Shown here: positions 60,193-64,000 of the stretch, in pieces
How the letters are laid out: each line of letters begins with the position of its first letter
Numbering within the stretch: position 1 is the stretch's first letter
Source: Moorella glycerini
GTDB taxonomy: Bacteria > Bacillota > DSM-521 > Neomoorellales > Neomoorellaceae
Length of the DNA stretch: 64,000 bases
Assembly: GCF_009735625.1 (NCBI RefSeq)
Contig: NZ_CP046244.1
Coordinates: 3,236,909 to 3,300,908 of the forward strand
Direction: 5' to 3'
The notes under the pieces: generated by a model
The model's input: the letters and a program-made list of their open reading frames with translations, nothing else
Told to the model about the DNA's origin: nothing
Databases searched by the model: none
Position numbers and translations under genes: made by a program

Positions 60193-61145
60193 TCTGTTCT
60201 ATCCTCCCTGGCACTGCGCATTAACTCCTCGGCCGTGCTGAGGTCTGTAACCAGGATATTGATCCACCGGCCGCGCAGGGCTCCCAGGATGCTTCGTACT
60301 TTTTCAGGCCCACCTGCCACTCCGATTACAGTAGGCACTTGTTGCAGCATCTCTAAATCCACAGCGATAATGCGTTCGTTTACCGGTGCCTGGCATAGAC
60401 GACCGTATCCATTGAAGAAGCGGGCACAAATATCCCCCACTGCCCCCTGGTGCATCAAAGCAAGAACGTCGTTGTCGCCAAAGTAATTAGTCGATAACAT
60501 GGGGGACACGGATATGGGCGGCCCAATACCCACTACCGCTACTGTAACCTGGGACCACAAACCTATTTCTGTGCTTAAACTGGAATCGTTAATTAACGCT
60601 TTTTTAACTTCAGCAGAGCCTACCAGGGCCGGAGCATGAAGGGCGTAGGCCGTACCACCAAAAGCCTGGGCAATCATATGGGCCAATTCATTAACCTGGA
60701 AATGACGCGGCAATTGGCCCATTCCACCTAACAACGGAACCACCTGGACTGCCCTTGGGGTTACGCCGTTGAGATTTATTGCCAGCTCATAAAGGGTAGC
60801 ACCCCAGGAAATACCAAGTACATCGCCTCCCTTGAGAATTTCATTGAGCAGGCCTGCCGCCGCTAAACCGATTGCCCGCCTGGAAGTACGCTCGGAAACC
60901 CCGCTCGGTGTTATGACACAAGCCTTAAGATTAAAGCGCCGCTGTAAAGCCCTGGCAAGATCTTGGTCATGGTCATAAGGATTAATCACACGAATTTCCA
61001 CAAAACCTTCTTTACGGGCCCTTTCAAGCAAGCGGGAAACAGTAGATCGCGAAAGTTGCATTTCAGTGGCAATTTCTTGTTGATTTAGACCTTCTTCATA
61101 ATATAACCGGGCTACCCGGATGATGTTTTTCGCCTCGCTATTCAT
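60189..61145 (-). CDS. SorC/DeoR-family sugar-binding transcriptional regulator
   Basis: A 318-residue regulator: N-terminal helix-turn-helix LNQQEIATEMQLSRSTVSRL, then a SorC sugar-phosphate-binding domain with GGDVLGISWGATLYELA, VQVVPLLGGMGQ and VIGVAGGPEKVRSILGAL. Family members sense phosphorylated sugars and govern the operon they lead. ATG 61145 has GGAG eight bases upstream. It heads the run through the kinase-like, aldolase, dehydrogenase, PfkB and glycohydrolase genes. Confidence 0.88.
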   Translation of the reverse strand: MNSEAKNIIRVARLYYEEGLNQQEIATEMQLSRSTVSRLLERARKEGFVEIRVINPYDHDQDLARALQRRFNLKACVITPSGVSERTSRRAIGLAAAGLLNEILKGGDVLGISWGATLYELAINLNGVTPRAVQVVPLLGGMGQLPRHFQVNELAHMIAQAFGGTAYALHAPALVGSAEVKKALINDSSLSTEIGLWSQVTVAVVGIGPPISVSPMLSTNYFGDNDVLALMHQGAVGDICARFFNGYGRLCQAPVNERIIAVDLEMLQQVPTVIGVAGGPEKVRSILGALRGRWINILVTDLSTAEELMRSAREDRTE

Positions 61146-61163
61146 ATTATATCTCCTCAATTT

Positions 61164-61175
61164 GCACATTTGTGC
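61164..61175. promoter_or_regulatory. Palindrome GCACA-TT-TGTGC upstream of sorC
   Basis: A perfect 5-2-5 inverted repeat immediately before the sorC ribosome site, next to a looser partner (CACATT...AATGTG). It is well placed to be the operator for autoregulation. The remaining bases to 61420 contain no gene I can support. Confidence 0.45.
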
Positions 61176-61420
61176 TGGTAATGTGTTCACGTTAAAAGTA
61201 TATTCGCTATGTTTTGCTTAATTCCTGCTAATATTAAATAAAAAATTGACTCCTCGTCCTGGGCAACTTTTACCCATGAAAGGAGTCCACCTTGATCGAC
61301 CATGCCATTAAGCCTTAATGCAGCACACTGATACTGGGCTTTAAACTCTAAAACGTCTCTAAACCGTACAGTAAGCGCTACTGAACTGGCTTGTACTGGG
61401 ATGAACTGTTATTTTTATTT

Positions 61421-62677
61421 TTACAGATTTATAATCTCGCCTATATGGGGAACGATGGCTTTAACCCCTTTCTGACGGAGCAGACGAGCCAGTTCCATCC
61501 CTTTTTCGCGTGCCACATGGGTTATAATTACCGCTGGATCGCCTTTTATCCTCCCTAACATATCCTCGATGTCTTTCCGATCTGGGTGGACTTTCCACGT
61601 GAGCATAATTACTCTGGCCTTGATCCCATCTAGTGTACCCTTTAGGACCTGCTCGCCCTTCGTTCCCTCGTATAAGAAGCCCGTAAAAATTATGGTATTT
61701 TTTTCTGAGGTTCCTAAGTAGTCTATCAGTTCCTTTGTCGCGTCGGAGCTACCCATGGCATCGGTAGCCAATATTATAGCCCGTTCCTTCTGGCCCATTT
61801 CTAAAGGGCGGTGAAATTCTTTAACTTTTTCGTTGTAAACGATATTTATTATTTCCCCCGGACATTTCATTCCGCTGCTTTCCTGGTCCCGCAGGAGATT
61901 TCTTAATGACTCAAGAATAGGAGCCTCCACATATATAGGCACCTCAGCCACCAGTTCGCGGTTTAATAACACCAGGATCTCTTGGGAACGTCCAACACGG
62001 GGAACGGGTAGAAGGACGCTTCCCCCGTTACTAACCGTAGCTGTAATTGTTCCCAAGAGCTGTTCATAAATATTATTCTGCCTTACAACAGCAACTCCAT
62101 AGGCTGCGTCCAATACTATGGCGTCAGTATGGCCGCTGAACTGAACATGAGGAAATAGAAGGCTCGATGGACACCAATCACCTGTGTATATTATTCTTTT
62201 TCCCTTTACCGCAATATCAAACCAGGCCGAACCCGGTACATGGCCACTGGAATTAAGGTAAATCTCACTTTCTTTAATTTCCACTTTCTCGCCAAAGCCA
62301 ACTGCGCATAGGGGTAAAGAGAGTATATCCTCTGTTTGGTAAGGCTTTTTGTGCCCTGCATTATCAATTGCCTGCAACCAAGCAGTACAGCTTTTGGCAA
62401 CCTCCGGTACGACCCAATGGTGCGTGTATATCGGCCTTCGAATTCCCAGTTTACTCAGTAGAGGCAGGGCACCACAGTGATCTTCATGAGCGTGGCTCAA
62501 CAAAGTGGCTTCAATACCATTTAAAAGATTAACTTCCCAGTGAGGATATTCTCCCGCTTCAGAAGCAGTAAATGTACGTTTAACGCCGCAATCTAGTAGT
62601 ATAAGGCAATTTCCTTCTTGCAACAAAAAACAGGAACGTCCTTGCTCGGATACTCCACCCCAGCAGTGTAATTTCAA
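61421..62677 (-). CDS. Metallo-beta-lactamase/beta-CASP-type hydrolase
   Basis: A 418-residue MBL-fold protein: metal motif LLSHAHEDHCGALPLL (HxHxDH), the later SGHVPGSAWFDI histidine, YTGDWCPSSLLFPH (aspartate ligand), and a C-terminal ITHVARE (third-region histidine). An inserted domain from about 190 to 340 fits a beta-CASP cap, as in RNA-processing hydrolases such as CPSF73 relatives. Start is TTG 62677 with AGGAGG upstream. Exact nucleic-acid target unknown. Confidence 0.82.
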   Translation of the reverse strand: MKLHCWGGVSEQGRSCFLLQEGNCLILLDCGVKRTFTASEAGEYPHWEVNLLNGIEATLLSHAHEDHCGALPLLSKLGIRRPIYTHHWVVPEVAKSCTAWLQAIDNAGHKKPYQTEDILSLPLCAVGFGEKVEIKESEIYLNSSGHVPGSAWFDIAVKGKRIIYTGDWCPSSLLFPHVQFSGHTDAIVLDAAYGVAVVRQNNIYEQLLGTITATVSNGGSVLLPVPRVGRSQEILVLLNRELVAEVPIYVEAPILESLRNLLRDQESSGMKCPGEIINIVYNEKVKEFHRPLEMGQKERAIILATDAMGSSDATKELIDYLGTSEKNTIIFTGFLYEGTKGEQVLKGTLDGIKARVIMLTWKVHPDRKDIEDMLGRIKGDPAVIITHVAREKGMELARLLRQKGVKAIVPHIGEIINL

Positions 62678-62714
62678 CGTACGTTTACCTCCTGTTACCG
62701 CAAAGGTTTAGCAA

Positions 62715-62839
62715 GAAAATAGCCCTAATCAAGTGCTATTTTCATGATTGATTGTGCCCCTCTGGGCATGGCCGGTTAGTACGAAAATAGCCCTATTTTC
62801 ATGTTTGGTTGTGCCTCCCGGGCATGGCCGGGTAGAACA
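62715..62839. repeat. Two-unit direct repeat
   Basis: GAAAATAGCCCT...ATTTTCATG followed by GGTTGTGCC/GATTGTGCC and GGGCATGGCCGG appears twice in a row, at 62715-62782 and 62783-62839. The first unit has an 11-base insert after GAAAATAGCCCT. Each unit contains GAAAATAG/CTATTTTC, a small inverted repeat. No gene is supported between 62678 and 62932. Confidence 0.7.
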
Positions 62840-62932
62840 AAATCTCGCTTCATCCTACTTATTTGAGTGTTCTTTTGTTTATTATTCTTTTGGCAGCATG
62901 CCGGTGAGTAACATTAAGGGCAAAACTCTATT

Positions 62933-64000
62933 TTATGCCCCCAATTTAGATGTAAAGCCTAGCAAATCCATAAGAACATTGAAAAAGGCCGAACCGGTAA
63001 TTCTACCTAGTCCACCCCCAGCGCAACTTCTCTCTCCGAAATAGGTCTGAAAGTCGCTGCGTACAGCAGGGCCCCATATAGCCGTTGGCACCGGGTCCCC
63101 TGAATGATCACGTACGCTACATGGAGTGGAGTGATCGCAGGTTATAGCTACGTGAACCCCTGCCGGCAAACCTTCCATCAAGGCCCCCACCAGCAAGTCT
63201 AATTTTTCTACGACCTTTATCTTGAGGTCCCATCTTCCATCATGGCCTGCTAAATCTGCGGCCTTAACATGAATTATTACTAGATCGACTTTATTTACTA
63301 AATCGAGAGCTAGTCGGGCTTTGGCGACAGGATCAAAATCATAGGAGCCGGTTATACCTTCACCTGAAAAAATATCTAACCCAACCATTTTTCCTATTGC
63401 AAGCACTGTCTTTTCACCGGCTACAAGAGCCCCTTTAATCCCTTTATAACGCTTGGCGAGAGGAGGGATAGTATTGATAATCCCCGCGCCGCGCGTCAGG
63501 ATGGCATTGGCTGGCGGCAATCCTGCCGCCTCTCTGGCGAGGTTGACCGGGTGCCTTCTTAATTTTTCTTGCGCTATATCGAGGAACTCTTGGAGTAATC
63601 GAGCAGTTTTGGCGGCTTCAGGCGTGTTGTCCAACGGGTAAATCTTACGCATTGGCCGTCCTTCACAAGCAGTACCGGGATCCGAATCGGAGACAGCCGG
63701 GCTTAATCCGGACCCGCGGAGTGCCAGTACAGCTCTATGTTCCGTCCCGGGAGCGAAAAAGGCGACCGTATCTTCACCCAAGCATATGTTGTTAAGGGAG
63801 GAGGCTAGCTCACTTGTTCCTTCCCTTATGCGGCCAGCCCTCCTGTCAACTACCAGACCCTGCTCATCGATGGTAGCAAAATTGCACCTAAAAGCCACGT
63901 CGCCCGCCTCAAGCTGTAACCCGGCCCCCAAGGCCTCAATAGGCCCACGACCTTTATAGTATTTAAAGGGATCGTACCCTAAAGCACACAGCGTTCCTAC
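62933..64000 (-). CDS. apgM: Archaeal-type cofactor-independent phosphoglycerate mutase, ApgM-like (5' partial)
   Basis: The frame is open to the window edge; the first visible residues are VGTLCALGYDPFKYYKGRGP, so the real start lies beyond 64000. Further landmarks: DVAFRCNFATID, LREGTSEL-like region, KAADLAGHDGRWDLKIKVVE and ITCDHSTPCSVRDHSGDPVP with metal-binding histidines of the alkaline-phosphatase superfamily. It converts 3- to 2-phosphoglycerate in glycolysis/gluconeogenesis. About 355 residues are present of a usual 400. Confidence 0.9.
   Translation of the reverse strand, partial: VGTLCALGYDPFKYYKGRGPIEALGAGLQLEAGDVAFRCNFATIDEQGLVVDRRAGRIREGTSELASSLNNICLGEDTVAFFAPGTEHRAVLALRGSGLSPAVSDSDPGTACEGRPMRKIYPLDNTPEAAKTARLLQEFLDIAQEKLRRHPVNLAREAAGLPPANAILTRGAGIINTIPPLAKRYKGIKGALVAGEKTVLAIGKMVGLDIFSGEGITGSYDFDPVAKARLALDLVNKVDLVIIHVKAADLAGHDGRWDLKIKVVEKLDLLVGALMEGLPAGVHVAITCDHSTPCSVRDHSGDPVPTAIWGPAVRSDFQTYFGERSCAGGGLGRITGSAFFNVLMDLLGFTSKLGA

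Noticed and set aside
1-64000. CRISPR arrays, tRNA or rRNA genes
   Set aside because: No regularly spaced direct repeats of CRISPR size and no tRNA cloverleaf or rRNA stretches were seen in the window.

Overview
The window reads as chromosome of an anaerobic, spore-forming, Gram-positive (Firmicutes) bacterium with fairly high GC and many GTG/TTG starts. It carries a spore germination permease end, a small acid-soluble spore protein, S-layer-homology anchoring, and heavy investment in corrinoid and metal supply. A Moorella-type thermophilic acetogen fits, but the genus is an inference from gene content, not from a marker gene.

Layout. 1-6.4 kb: germination permease C-terminus, spore DNA-binding protein, an MntR-type regulator convergent with feoA and a FeoB split into separate GTPase and membrane proteins, a cysteine-desulfurase-like enzyme with its DUF3343 partner, and a Uma2-family nuclease. 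6.5-25.3 kb (minus strand): two cobalamin-riboswitch units. The upstream one drives a five-gene Opp/Nik-type importer. The downstream one drives BtuFCD-like importer genes, a CobN chelatase, a radical-SAM/SPASM protein, ChlD- and ChlI-like AAA+ proteins and an ABC-2 exporter. 25.3-31.5 kb: nested insertion sequences, namely two same-length inverted ISLre2 copies, one of them interrupting the transposase of a larger element that also carries a DruA-like (DUF4338) protein. 31.6-36.3 kb (plus strand): methyltransferase, DUF4198 protein and a second FecBCD-type importer behind a terminator-like hairpin. 36.4-47.7 kb (minus strand): a third cobalamin riboswitch followed by an S-layer protein with both transcobalamin-like domains, two smaller proteins that carry those domains separately, a complete ECF importer (T, fused A-A, S) and CbiZ.

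47.8-51.1 kb: two MinD-like ATPases with ferredoxin inserts, a ferredoxin, two NifX-like proteins and a DUF5320 protein, with two clear sigma-A promoters. 51.2-55 kb: a third FecBCD-type importer with an FmdE-like protein behind a possible molybdenum/tungsten-cofactor-type leader. 55.1-61.2 kb: a SorC-regulated operon (NAD-kinase-like protein, frameshifted aldolase, dehydrogenase, PfkB kinase, ADP-ribosylglycohydrolase). 61.4-64 kb: a beta-CASP metallo-hydrolase and an ApgM-type phosphoglycerate mutase that runs off the end.

The most notable biology is a corrinoid acquisition and salvage super-locus. An apparent bacterial surface analogue of vertebrate transcobalamin, an ECF transporter and a cobinamide-remodelling enzyme are placed in one riboswitch-controlled operon. 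Two of the three riboswitches sit in a duplicated leader that also contains a second, strongly diverged riboswitch-like structure between two terminators.
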